From contig CM063250.1 in NCBI GenBank assembly GCA_032158295.1, positions 4,141,001 through 4,205,000 on the forward strand: a stretch of 64,000 nucleotides of DNA. The letters are read 5' to 3'. The stretch is from Pycnopodia helianthoides. Its lineage: Eukaryota; Echinodermata; Asteroidea; Forcipulatida; Asteriidae. The notes beneath the pieces are model-generated. The model did no database searches. It saw only the letters and a program-made list of their open reading frames with translations, and was not told the origin of the DNA. Positions within the stretch are counted from its first letter, which is position 1; the number at the start of each line of letters is the position of its first letter. The position numbers and the translations under genes were made by a program. Below are positions 1-9,008 of the stretch, piece after piece.

Positions 1-520
1 ACATCACTGAATGTGACTCTGTAGGATAAAGACCTATGTAACTTAAAAAGAAAAATATTATTGAGGTTGTCGCCTTTGCTCAGGATGGCGTGTACTAACT
101 GTACAAAGGCCAGAGTCAGTTTGTAAATTTTAAGACAATTAGGTGTAGCGGTTAATTCGTTATAACAAATGAGAGCTTTGTTTAATATGAAAAGAGAACT
201 GTACTGGGCACATGGGGCTCTTTGGTTGAGGGGGGCAGAGGGGAATTTTCATGAAATTTATAGCACAGATAAAAACATAAAATTTCTAATACCGAGTAAA
301 AAGTCTGTTTTGCTCTCTCTGTCCAACTTGTTTTCTTCTTACTGTGCCCGAATTTTCCCCACTGTTTTGCCCAAATTTGGAAGGGGAGTTGCTAGCTCCC
401 CCTGCTCCCCTGAGTCCTGTGAATATTGTACCCAAACATGGGGGAAATGAAGATAATTACATAAGATCTTTAAAGACATTACATCAATTTGTTTATTTTT
501 TCCTTTTTTCTTCTTTTCAG

Positions 521-675
521 GTGTCATTGCTAAGAAGATTAAGCCATACGATAGAAGTTTGGACCTTGGACCAAATAAATCAACTGAAGAAAAGTTCCAT
601 GTGAATGCTGATGAGTACATGAAAAATTTGGTGGACCAGACGGGGTTGAAAGTGACTCTTGTTGGCCATGTTGAG
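521..675 (+). CDS. Transglutaminase, internal exon (first C-terminal beta-barrel)
   Basis: Exon bounded by a pyrimidine-rich acceptor (TTCTTTTCAG ending at 520) and a GTAAAT donor at 676. Two bases complete a split codon, then 51 codons follow in frame, containing the segments KKIKPYDRSLDLGPNK, NADEYMKNLVDQ and LKVTLVGHVE. The pattern fits the part of the animal transglutaminase fold that leads through the first C-terminal beta-barrel, where vertebrate TGM proteins have a Y..YL..L-type stretch followed by a beta-strand. Transglutaminases form Ca2+-dependent isopeptide bonds between glutamine and lysine side chains. The catalytic Cys-His-Asp core is upstream of the window and not visible. The exon ends in phase 0 and joins cleanly to the exon at 1406. 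Family assignment is secure from the three exons together; this exon alone would be moderate. Confidence 0.82.
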
Positions 676-819
676 GTAAATTTCTCTTTGAAACTTTTCA
701 TTCAAAAGAGACACTCCAAAAAAGAAGAAAGACCTCTTCATTTTTCTGACTGCATTCTGCTGCTCTCTTCTTTTCAATATTTTGCCACCAGGCTGCATCT
801 GTTATACTTGTAGCGTGTT

Positions 820-1070
820 GGCGCTCTTCTAACTGAGCGATTTAGCCCTATGTTGGCGGACTCCCTATTTTGTCAATTTCTTTGTTCAGGGTACCAGTCG
901 GAAGCCATACAACAGTTATGTAGTCAGGGATCACAGCCTTCTGACTGGCACCCGGAACAAAGATATTGACAAAATAGGGAGACCGCCAACATAGGGCTAG
1001 ATAGCTCAGTTGGTAGAGGGCAGAACGTTCATCCAGAGGTCGACTGTTGGTTCAAATCCTGCTCTAGTCA
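820..1070 (+). mobile_element. Fold-back element with tRNA-like ends (intron of transglutaminase)
   Basis: Arms 820-904 and 938-1021 are inverted copies of each other, about 90% identical over roughly 84 bp, with a spacer of about 33 bp. The right arm runs into a tRNA-like unit starting at 995: a 7-bp acceptor-like pairing (GGCTAGA at 995-1001 with TCTAGTC near 1064-1070, one G-T pair), an A-box-like TAGCTCAGTTGGTAGAG and a B-box-like GGTTCAAATCC. The anticodon stem does not pair well, so it is not a functional tRNA. The left arm carries an inverted copy of the A-box half. Best read as a tRNA-derived SINE or a SINE head duplicated in inverted orientation. Confidence 0.6.
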
Positions 1071-1405
1071 ATTTTTTTGTTCAACCCCAAATTACTTAAA
1101 GTTTACCCAATCAGTTTCCCTTGTTTCTTATTACTTGATACTTGTATACATGTGTTGTGTTGTAATTTTGCCTTTGGGAAAGACTCTACCAGGGGAGGAG
1201 GCTTAACTAATTTAGGCTAAATGGTAGGGTCATCATTTGGTATTTGTCCACTTTAAACATACCTGTTAACTTTTATATCCTAGTTGAAGACACTTCAACA
1301 GCAATGACTCTCATTTTTGTCGGGCTTGCTTGGTTTGAAAAAGCGCATTATAAATATGCATTTTAACTATTACTACTAATATGCCGATTTAATTAATTTT
1401 CATAG

Positions 1406-1620
1406 GAAACAGGCCAGGACTTTGGCGATGAAGAAGACTTCCGCCTACGTACACCTGACCTCGAGGTCAAGCTGATCCATCCAGATGCAAACAACATACA
1501 TGTGGGAGATAAAGTACAAGTAGAGATCAGTCTTACCAATCCCCTGAAGGAAAAACTCAGCGACTGTGAGTTTGAAGTTGAAGGGCGTGGTTTGAAGACA
1601 CCTATGAGTGTCAAACATGG
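1406..1620 (+). CDS. Transglutaminase, penultimate exon (second C-terminal beta-barrel, first part)
   Basis: Acceptor TTTTCATAG ends at 1405; donor GTGAGT starts at 1621. The exon holds 71 codons plus two bases (GG) of a split glycine codon completed by the exon at 2583. It encodes an acidic start (ETGQDFGDEEDFRLRTPD) and then EVKLIHPD, KVQVEISLTNPLKEKLSDCE and FEVEGRGLKTP. This matches the well-known second C-terminal beta-barrel of animal transglutaminases, where 'LxNPL....C.F.VEG.GL' is a family hallmark. No catalytic residues lie here; the barrel packs against the core and takes part in nucleotide and Ca2+ regulation in the TGM2 branch. I cannot tell which paralogue this is without the N-terminal and core exons. 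Confidence 0.93.
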
Positions 1621-1668
1621 GTGAGTTTCTTTTGTCTGGAAAAGTATCATGTGAGTGTTTTGCTTCCA

Positions 1669-1992
1669 CATATGTGATGCGATCATGCTAAATGAGTCGT
1701 TTGTCGGTAAATGCATTATTGAATAAAGCCCGCCTCAGGTCGACCTACGATTTTCTTGCACCCGCAACAAACCGTCGGCAACGCGCAGACAAAATATGCT
1801 CAGCTCATGCTCATGTACATTTCTATACATCTCTTGGTGTTTCGACTTCCATAATGTTTGAACCAAAGGTGGTATCTACACGGGGTTTTCATATCCTTAA
1901 AGCTGAGATTGTACTTCTTTCAAATAGATAAAAAAAACAAAAATTGACAAGGGTCGACAAAAGACTCATTTAGCTTGATCGCATCACATATG
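1669..1992. mobile_element. MITE-like element with about 40-bp terminal inverted repeats
   Basis: The left end (1669-1708) and right end (about 1951-1992) are inverted copies starting CATATGTGATGCGATCA and continuing through GCTAAATGAGTC, with only a few mismatches over about 40 bp. About 245 bp of unrelated sequence lies between. Located in the last intron of the transglutaminase gene. No transposase reading frame is present, so it is non-autonomous. No clear target-site duplication was identified. Confidence 0.6.
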
Positions 1993-2004
1993 CTGGCACC
2001 TAAG

Positions 2005-2330
2005 TACAGTAATAATAATAACTGTATTTATAAAGCGCCTTTTGCCAAAGGATACAAGGCGCTGATATTTTCTACCTGCCATGTATGTGGAGCTACGTTT
2101 TTGAAGTATGAGACCTATGCATTTATAGCACCATGTAATGGTATACAAGGTGCTGTGGCGCAATATGCTGCCGATCAAACCAGGAACACCGGGGCGAACC
2201 CCTTCTCTTTACGATAAGTGTACTGGGTTATTTTACGTGCATTACACAACACACGGGACCTACCGCTTTACGTCCCATCCGAAGGACGAAAGACAAAGTG
2301 AAGGACTAATGTAGCACATGGAAAGGCATG
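2005..2330 (-). mobile_element. Truncated tRNA-derived SINE relative
   Basis: The stretch shares a series of blocks with the longer copy at 13600-13985: an ATAATAATA start, 'TTTATAAAGCGCCTT', 'ACAAGGTGCTGTG', 'CCCCTTCTC' and 'CGTCCCATC.GAAGG'. The longer copy ends in a minus-strand tRNA-like head; here the tRNA-like part is missing, so this is a truncated or body-only copy. It lies in the last transglutaminase intron immediately after the TIR element ending at 1992. Confidence 0.5.
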
Positions 2331-2582
2331 TTGTTTTTGTTGTGTTCTTTTGAGGTAGTTCACAGTGTACTTGGACCGAGGAGCACAGGTTCTCAGGCTA
2401 TGACCAGTCAGCAAAAAAATGTTTTGAATGAAATGAGCTTTCACAGCTAGCGCAGAAGTTTAGGGGAATGATAGCTTGCTTAATGTTTCATTCCTCATTC
2501 CTGTCTCAAAACAGAAAGCTTTATTACAAACTGTACATTATCATGTTTTTTCTTTTCCTTTCTGTATTTGTTCGGACAACAG

Positions 2583-2727
2583 AGTGATTGAAGCAAGTGG
2601 AACAGCCAGCACAACGGTCGATGTTCTTCCAATCAAGGTGGGGAAGAGAACTCTGGTCATCACATTCGAATCCGATCAACTCTCTCAGGTCACTGGTGAG
2701 TTGGAGTTAGACGTTCAGAGGAGATAG
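2583..2727 (+). CDS. Transglutaminase, terminal exon with stop codon
   Basis: The acceptor ACAACAG ends at 2582. The first base completes the split glycine codon from 1620, then 47 codons and TAG at 2725-2727. The segments VIEASGTASTTVDVLPIKVG, KRTLVITFESDQLSQVTG and ELELDVQRR match the very C-terminus of animal transglutaminases, which end with a strand pattern like 'G.H.LVV.F.SD.L..V.G...V'. Splice phase is consistent with the upstream exon. This is the 3' end of the coding sequence, so the gene runs left to right and most of it lies outside the window. Confidence 0.94.
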
Positions 2728-3327
2728 AGTTGAACACTCAGAGGAGGAAGTCATTTTTACTTTTTCATTTCAAACTGAGGCAGAGCATTGTGACCCTCCT
2801 CTTCAGGGTCTACTTCAATTATGGCTCTGCTTACCGCGGAAATAAGCGCTTACAATCACCTTCTTCAGCTTACAGAATTACCACTTAACTTCTGCGTTAG
2901 CTGTGAAAGCAAAGGATGGTAAGTAGTGTGAAGTACGCATGCACAAATTCCTTGCCAACTTGAGTTTGACAAACATGCATGGAATTTTCTGCTACGGTAC
3001 ATGAATGAATACTAGTTGCTTCATGGTTCATTCCTCCATGCTCACGGTAAGCAGAGCTATGAAAACTGGGGGCCCTTGTCGTTGGGAGTTAAGGCCTAGT
3101 CACTCGGGGAAATTTACAGGCAACCAGTTCCAGGCAACCAGTTCCGCCAGGCAACCTCCTAGAGGAAAAAACATTCACATGTCAGTTTCCCCATAATTTT
3201 CTTGGGACGGTAAGCTAGTGTAAGAGAAATGTCTGTTGTACTCCTGAAGTGTTTCTTTTTGCATTTAGTGCTGTTTGTTGCCTCCAAGTTGCCTGATAAA
3301 ATTGTCCTGTGTGACAAGGCCTTTAGG
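2728..3327. other. Downstream flank of the transglutaminase gene, no further gene seen
   Basis: Low-complexity sequence following the stop codon. A short direct repetition of GGCAACCAGTTCC occurs near 3119-3145. This is probably 3' UTR and flank. A candidate poly(A) signal AATAAA is present near 3646, but nothing proves the transcript end. Confidence 0.35.
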
Positions 3328-3459
3328 GTTATAGATACACAGAATAGTTAGAATCACCGAGTTATAGATACACAGAATAGTTAGAATCACTGAGTTATAG
3401 ATACACAGAAGAGTTAGAATCACCGAGTTATAGATACACAGAATAGTTAGAATCACCGG
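3328..3459. repeat. Minisatellite, 33-bp unit, 4 copies
   Basis: Four head-to-tail copies of a 33-bp unit beginning GTTATAGATACACAGAA and ending TTAGAATCACCGA, at 3328, 3361, 3394 and 3427, with one or two substitutions between copies. The near-perfect phase makes the call secure. Confidence 0.95.
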
Positions 3460-4680
3460 TGGATATTCTTAAGGAAGTAGTGAAATTTTAGTTTAGACTT
3501 TTATAATTCTGGAGGACAATGGGATGAATACTTTTTTTTAGTTCACAGGAAAGCTAGAATTAGATAATAACAAGAGTTAGAATCAGACAGTTAGAAGGGG
3601 AAGTAACTTTGGAACTTTTATTTAAAGGTACACAGGGTTGGTACAAATAAAACACATCAATCAGGCATGCAACCTTTCCTCGGATCAGCTGATTTCCTCT
3701 TTTTTATTCTCAGTTTTACTATTAAAAATTGAAAAATACTGTACAAAATCATTGAAATTTTGTAATTTCCTCTTTTTTGGTGAAGTTACAGTTGCATGCC
3801 TGATCATTGTTTAATTTTATTCTGAAAGCTTACTGATTATGAAGCCTTTTTGTGAAATATTTCCCTCTGGAATGAAGTCATAATTTTTCACAAAAACTGT
3901 ATCTGAAAATCTTTAAAAAACTGCAACAGCTGAATTCGGTTGTTACAACCAAGGACAATATGTTTAAATGGTTTTTCTCTATTTTCTCACACAACTGACT
4001 CACACAACGGTTTAAGCCCAAACTTCCACACGTTTGTATATGGTTGATCACACAAAACATAAACACTGTCTGCGACTACTTTGTCAGCTCTAACAACTCT
4101 GTTACAATATCTTTCACAGGAAAACAAATTTTCTTTAACAAAAAAAACTTTCTGCAATGAAACTTTCACAGTTCAGTTTTGTAAGCTGTTAGAGTCTGAA
4201 ACTATTTCCATATTTCCACCACAGTGCTGATTCAGTTTACTGAATTGTAGGGGGAAAAAAAAAAAAACACACCCACCACCAGTGATCAATTTTGAAGTGA
4301 AAACAACATCAACTGGTTTTATGATCTGTCTGAGATTTAGAGCACGTTTATACATGTCTAGTTCTTGATTGCTGCAATCAAACTTAGCAAGAGTGTTTTG
4401 AAGGGTCTTCAAATGATACTTCCTTGACTCTTTGACAGTGTTTCAGACGGGAGTCTTTCTCTGGAGGACTGGTACTGTTGTGAACTTTATAATAAGTGAG
4501 CATTTAGAATGAAACTAATCAAATTTCTGCTTCAACTTACCAATCCGGAGTAGAAGACTAACAAAAAGGTGATGGGAAAATTTGAGAAAATGTTAAAAGT
4601 TTGTAAATAGAAAGGAGCTTGAGTATTACTGAAATATTGAAGTGGCAAATGGCACTAAAGGCAATTTTCACCATTTCACA
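3460..4680. other. Intergenic stretch; faint old MITE relic
   Basis: AT-rich sequence without a supportable gene. Around 3870-4170 it resembles the interior of the TTAAAGG element families (phrases such as AAACTTCCACACGTTTGTATATGGTTGATCACACAAAA), but the ends cannot be drawn, so it is at most a decayed copy. No exon seen on either strand. Confidence 0.35.
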
Positions 4681-6115
4681 AGGAGTCTGCTGCACCCAAT
4701 GTATCATATTTTTTATAAGAATGTTGTTTGAATAGTTGTATTTTTGAAGTTTTATATTTGTAGTTTTATATTTTGCACTTGGAGGGGAATGGAAAAAATG
4801 TATTACTGTTGTTTATGAGCTACCCAAGGAAGCAAGACGCATTTGGAATTACACTAGTCTGCTGCCCCCATTGTGTTATATTTTTTATTAGAATATCTGT
4901 ACAAATTATATTTGAGTATGTGCATCTTAAAAAAATGTTTTAACCTAATCTAAATGGCAGCGTGTTTCTTTTACTGTTGTTTGAGCCACCACAGGAAGAC
5001 AAAAAGCCAGGTTGAGATATGATGGACACATTACTAGGACACTGTTTGGGTAAAATTGTCTGTATTCACCCAAACCGAAAAGTACACTCCTATAGTGTCC
5101 ACCATGCCTCAAAATGGCTAATGCAGATTGTGTTTGGAACTACCCTGTCCATAGTCTGCTGCCCTCTAGAGTAATTAGAGTAAGTGTATCAATACAATTT
5201 GTTTGTTCGAATTTTTGGAAATGGTTTTAACCTATTCCTAATTATAGTTGTATATTTTAAACTTGGAGGTTTCATGTGAAAGTGTTTTTTATACTACCAC
5301 AGGAGGACTGTTTTGAGTCTGCTGCCCTCAGTGTATCATATCTTTATTTTGATAACTGTACAATAAGATGGTTTTACTTTTGTAACTTAATTTTCTTAGC
5401 TAAGGGGAGAGAGGTGTTTATATTTTTAACTTGTTATATGCTTAGCAATCCCTTGGTTAAAGAAAACATTTCATGGAACTGCATTATGTAAGTGCTGCCG
5501 ATGTTACAGTAGTGTACAATTTCTTTTTGGTGTTGCAAAATAATTGAAATGGCCCACAAGTCTAATTCTCAAAGGCTGAAATGGGAAAGATTATGCCATG
5601 GTCTAGAGAATAGATGTCTGCACCATTTTTCAATTTTTTATTTGAGTGTTTTGAAGGTCTTCATTAAGAAAAATGTCATTGTATTATTAGCTTTACTCAG
5701 TGTATTAGCTTTCCTCTTTGTATCATATCTTTATTTGGATAACTGTACCATTAAAAATTGTTTTACTTTTGTAACTTTATTTGTTTACGCTCAGGGAGAG
5801 AGGTTTTTATATTTTTAACTTTTTATATGCTTAGCCATCCCTAGGTAAAAGGATGAAACTACATCATGGAAATGCTGCCACGGTTACGGTAGTGTACAAT
5901 TTCTTTTTGGTGTTGCAAAAGAATTGAAATGGCCCCACGAGTCTAATTCTGAAAGGCTGACATGAGAAAGATTCTATCATGGTCTAGAGACTAGATGTCT
6001 GCACCATTTTTCCATTTTTATTTGAATACATTCGAGTGTGATTTGAAGGTCTCCATTAAGACAAATGTTTTTACGCAATCGTCATTGTATTATTCGCTTT
6101 ACTCAGTGACTCCCA
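4680..6115. repeat. Degenerate tandem duplication array (about 387-bp unit, plus older partial units)
   Basis: Two adjacent units are clear: 5332-5718 and 5719-6110. Both run from TGTATCATATCTTTATTT through GGGAGAGAGGT, TATATGCTTAGC, GTGTACAATTTCTTTTTGGT and GATGTCTGCACCATTTTTC. Older partial units can be recognised at about 4690, 4860 and 5157 by the shared phrase CTGCTGCCC followed by a TGTATCATATTTTTTAT-like stretch. Divergence grows towards the left, as in an ageing tandem array. No reading frame is conserved across units. Confidence 0.75.
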
Positions 6116-6322
6116 ATCCTGCTTAAAAGGAAAACGGGAAAATTGGTCGAAAGGCAACATGGGGGATTTGGGTATCATGGACATAGTCTATTTAAGTGTT
6201 CATAACCATTTGTCGCCATGAATGTGGCCACAATTTGATCAGTCTTTATCACCGGTTCAAACATTTACCACCCTATTAATTCAACTGAAGATGACCCATC
6301 CAAATGTTAGGTTGTTATACCA

Positions 6323-6445
6323 GTGCATCAGTGGCGTAGCCAGAGGGGTGGGGAAGGCCTTGGAGGCATGTGCCCCCAACAATTTTCTAGTGCCATTAAA
6401 CAAAATATAAAAAAAACATTACCCCTGCCCCCCCCCCCCCCAAGT
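6323..6445. repeat. Repeat remnant with poly-C tract
   Basis: Starts CAGTGGCGTAGCCAGAGGGG, a phrase I know as a common dispersed-repeat start in many animal genomes, and ends in a C14-like run near 6427-6441. Only a fragment; the class cannot be decided. Confidence 0.35.
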
Positions 6446-7197
6446 GAACAAATATGGCTACACTGCTGCACTGTACACACAATAAGAAATACTTCAGCCA
6501 TTAAAATTCATTATATCAGCACTTTATTGTAGCATTTTTTAAATCCACATCAAGTTTTGGTTTGTTTGTCTGTTCTTCTGATATAAAATTACATTCATGT
6601 CTTGCTCATTTAAATTCACGATAGTTCAAAAAACAATGTTTTAGGCCTATGTGTTATAACAAGGAATGTTTGCTAAAAAAAAAATTGATTAAAGCTGTGT
6701 TTTTTATAAAGTATAAAACGCTCAAACGGATTCCAAAATGGACAATTTTTTTCTGGTCTTTTTGATCGATTGCTACTGTCAATTGTGGAAATAACATAAA
6801 TGAAGTTATACCATTTGTTTTTTTCCTTCTTGCTGGTAGTTAGTCACACACACACACACACAACATTGGTTTGACCAGTATCCACACTTTGTGTGACCCA
6901 ACATGCACATGTACATTCACACATGTGAATGTTTGAGCTCAATTGGTCATCAGAGTCACAAGAAAATAGTATAAAACCTTTTACATTATATGTTTTCACT
7001 GTTTTCAAACATCCGATTTGGACTTGCGAGATCAACACTAATTGCTTCACTCATTTCTCAAAAACTAATGCACTTCAGGCAAAAGTATTTCAAGGGTAGT
7101 TTTCCACCATGACCAGCTTTAGGCCTATACTATGGAATTTCTGGTAAATCTGTGAACATTTATATTATTTCCAATTTTACAAGTGTTGTGACACCCT
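6446..7197. other. Intergenic stretch with (CA)n and a decayed MITE-like segment
   Basis: A (CA)n run of about nine units lies at 6845-6862. The stretch 6905-6990 (phrases such as TTTGAGCTCAATTGGTCATC and CACAAGAAAATAGT) resembles the interior of the 'TTAAAGGCCCTG' MITE family seen later at 38476. No gene was recognised. Confidence 0.4.
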
Positions 7198-7575
7198 TTA
7201 AAGGCACAGTACACGTTTGGTAATTGGGGACTACTGATTGTGCTAATCCTATATAAATGTAGGTACGAACATTAAAACTAACCTGTGAAAATTTCACTTC
7301 AAAAGGTTGTCGCGTTTTTTTTTAGATATCACTGAAAAAACCGGAGCGAATATTTCCACGCAGGAAGAATATTCCCCATAGGAATACACAGAAACGCTTC
7401 TCAGATTCAAATTTTGGGGAATAAAAAGTGATATATTTTCCATAACCATAGTACTTCGAAGTTAAAAGTTTCTCAAAATTCATTTTACTACCCAAGGCTG
7501 CTGTACTTCTTACCAAGTAAGTTTTTATTGCCATGAATTTTCAGAGTAATTTCCAAACGCGTACTGTGCCTTTAA
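7198..7575. mobile_element. MITE, family C (TTAAAGGCACAGTACACG)
   Basis: Begins TTAAAGGCACAGTACACGTT and ends with its inverted complement at 7552-7575 (ACGCGTACTGTGCCTTTAA). The interior is the reverse orientation of the copy at 49243: both contain the stretch reading GGTTATGGAAAATAT, CCCCAAAATTTGAATCTGAG and GGGGAATATTCTTCCTGCGT on one strand or the other. No coding capacity; ends coincide with TTAA, consistent with a TTAA target-site duplication. Confidence 0.85.
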
Positions 7576-8813
7576 AGAAAGGAAAGAAATCAATCAGTAA
7601 TCCTCCGACTTTGGTTCTTGTAATAAGCAGATGAACACTTTTTGCTTACTCACATTTTTCTGCTATTAGCACAAACACCTGCTTTCAGTACAGCTTTATG
7701 AATTGTTTGCCCAGTGCATTAGGTGAATGTCATAATCGATATTTTCATTTTGTGAATTTTTATTCTTGTTTATTAAAGAGCAATTACCACCTCGTTTGGA
7801 CACAAAATTTTTTTGTAGTTATTTTTTTTTATTACATAGTTTAATCATGTTATAATTACACATTTCTTTGTATTCTTCATTTAACACAAAAAATTGATGT
7901 ATAAATACCGTGGTACAAACGTCTATTGTTATTTAAAGTTACAATTAATTACAATAGTTTAGTCTCTCATACAGTGTATTCCAAAAAAACAGGTTGCCCT
8001 GACGTTGCTGTAGCATACACTTTGTACAATACAAGGATATTCACAATTTATCTTTTTATTTGTTTTGTATATACAATAATATATAATTTGCTTTTTACAT
8101 TATAACGATTTGGTCTTGATGGAGATGTGTAATAATTAATAACTGTCATAAATGGAATATTACAGTGAAGCAGGAGATTCTACATTTCGTTTATTTGATT
8201 GTGTTCACATCGGTGTTTGTTTTCATGACATGGCTGTTTTGAAAGTTAAGAGATCTGTCTCATCCAGACAGTGATGCCAAGCCTTCAAAGATAACATCTC
8301 TGTGTTTGCGGGAAAGAGATTTTTATCTTTTGCCATTAGCTGACATTAGCAGTTGGAAAACCATTTGTAACGCATAGGTACATCTGTGAACCACTCTGGT
8401 GAAATGTAAAAAAAAAACCTTTTAAAACCATGATATAACATCAGCAATTTACCTGATCATTACCGGATTACGAGAATTTGTATCACGATCGTTTGGTTCC
8501 GAACAGGAACTTAAGCAGACTTGCAATCGTCAACCCAAGATTCGCCCGGTTTGGGACAATTGTACATCATCATTTGGGGAAGGGGATTCCAATCTTGGCG
8601 ATTGGGGGACAATCCATAATTGCTGTTTTTGACAACTTCTGTGTAAGTGTGCGAGTGTGAGTGTATCTCAATGAAGCCTACCCTAAGAGAAGATATTTCT
8701 ATTAAATTCTTCAGGTCCGGTGATGGTTTATCAGATTTTGAAATTAACTGAAAACCTGATCTCGTTCGCCCTGGTCTTGGCCATGGCCATGGTGCCTTTA
8801 CTACATCATCCAA
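7576..8813. other. Intergenic stretch, nothing recognised
   Basis: AT-rich, with no supportable exon, RNA gene or clear repeat boundary. A 114-residue minus-strand open frame at 8511-8855 overlaps the MITE that starts at 8814 and has no family resemblance, so it is not called. Confidence 0.4.
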
Positions 8814-9008
8814 TACTATATATATTTTCCCAGTTGATGCCATCTTTATGAGCAAATTGCATTGTGGCTTGCAGGCGCGTCAAGCGCTCAAATCATTAAA
8901 GCAGCCACGTTGTTCACTAAACCAATCATGCAATGAGTTTTGTGAAATGGATGCGAGCTGCATGCTGTAAAGATTGCTGATTTACGTCACATTGCAACCT
9001 ATCTATAC
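8814..9008 (-). mobile_element. Short inverted-repeat element, copy 1 (inverted relative to copy at 11703)
   Basis: The reverse complement of this stretch aligns with 11703-11931 through long shared blocks: TATAGATAGGTTGCA, TGACGTAAATC, ACAAAACTCA, TTAGTGAACAACG, TTGAGCGCTTGACGC, CTGCAAGCCA and AAAGATGGC. Both copies begin TATAGATAG and end CTAT(C/A)TATA, i.e. short terminal inverted repeats. This copy is shorter and more diverged. Confidence 0.7.

Noticed and set aside
1..520. Another transglutaminase exon
   Set aside because: No stretch with acceptor, donor and barrel-like or catalytic-core sequence was found; it appears to be intron.
995..1070. Functional tRNA gene
   Set aside because: Acceptor stem and A/B boxes are present, but the D-stem and anticodon stem do not pair, and the unit is fused to a long inverted repeat; it is a SINE-type pseudo-tRNA.
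8511..8855. 114-codon minus-strand frame starting with a MASTGK-like stretch
   Set aside because: Its beginning lies in the dispersed element at 8814-9008, so it is repeat-derived.
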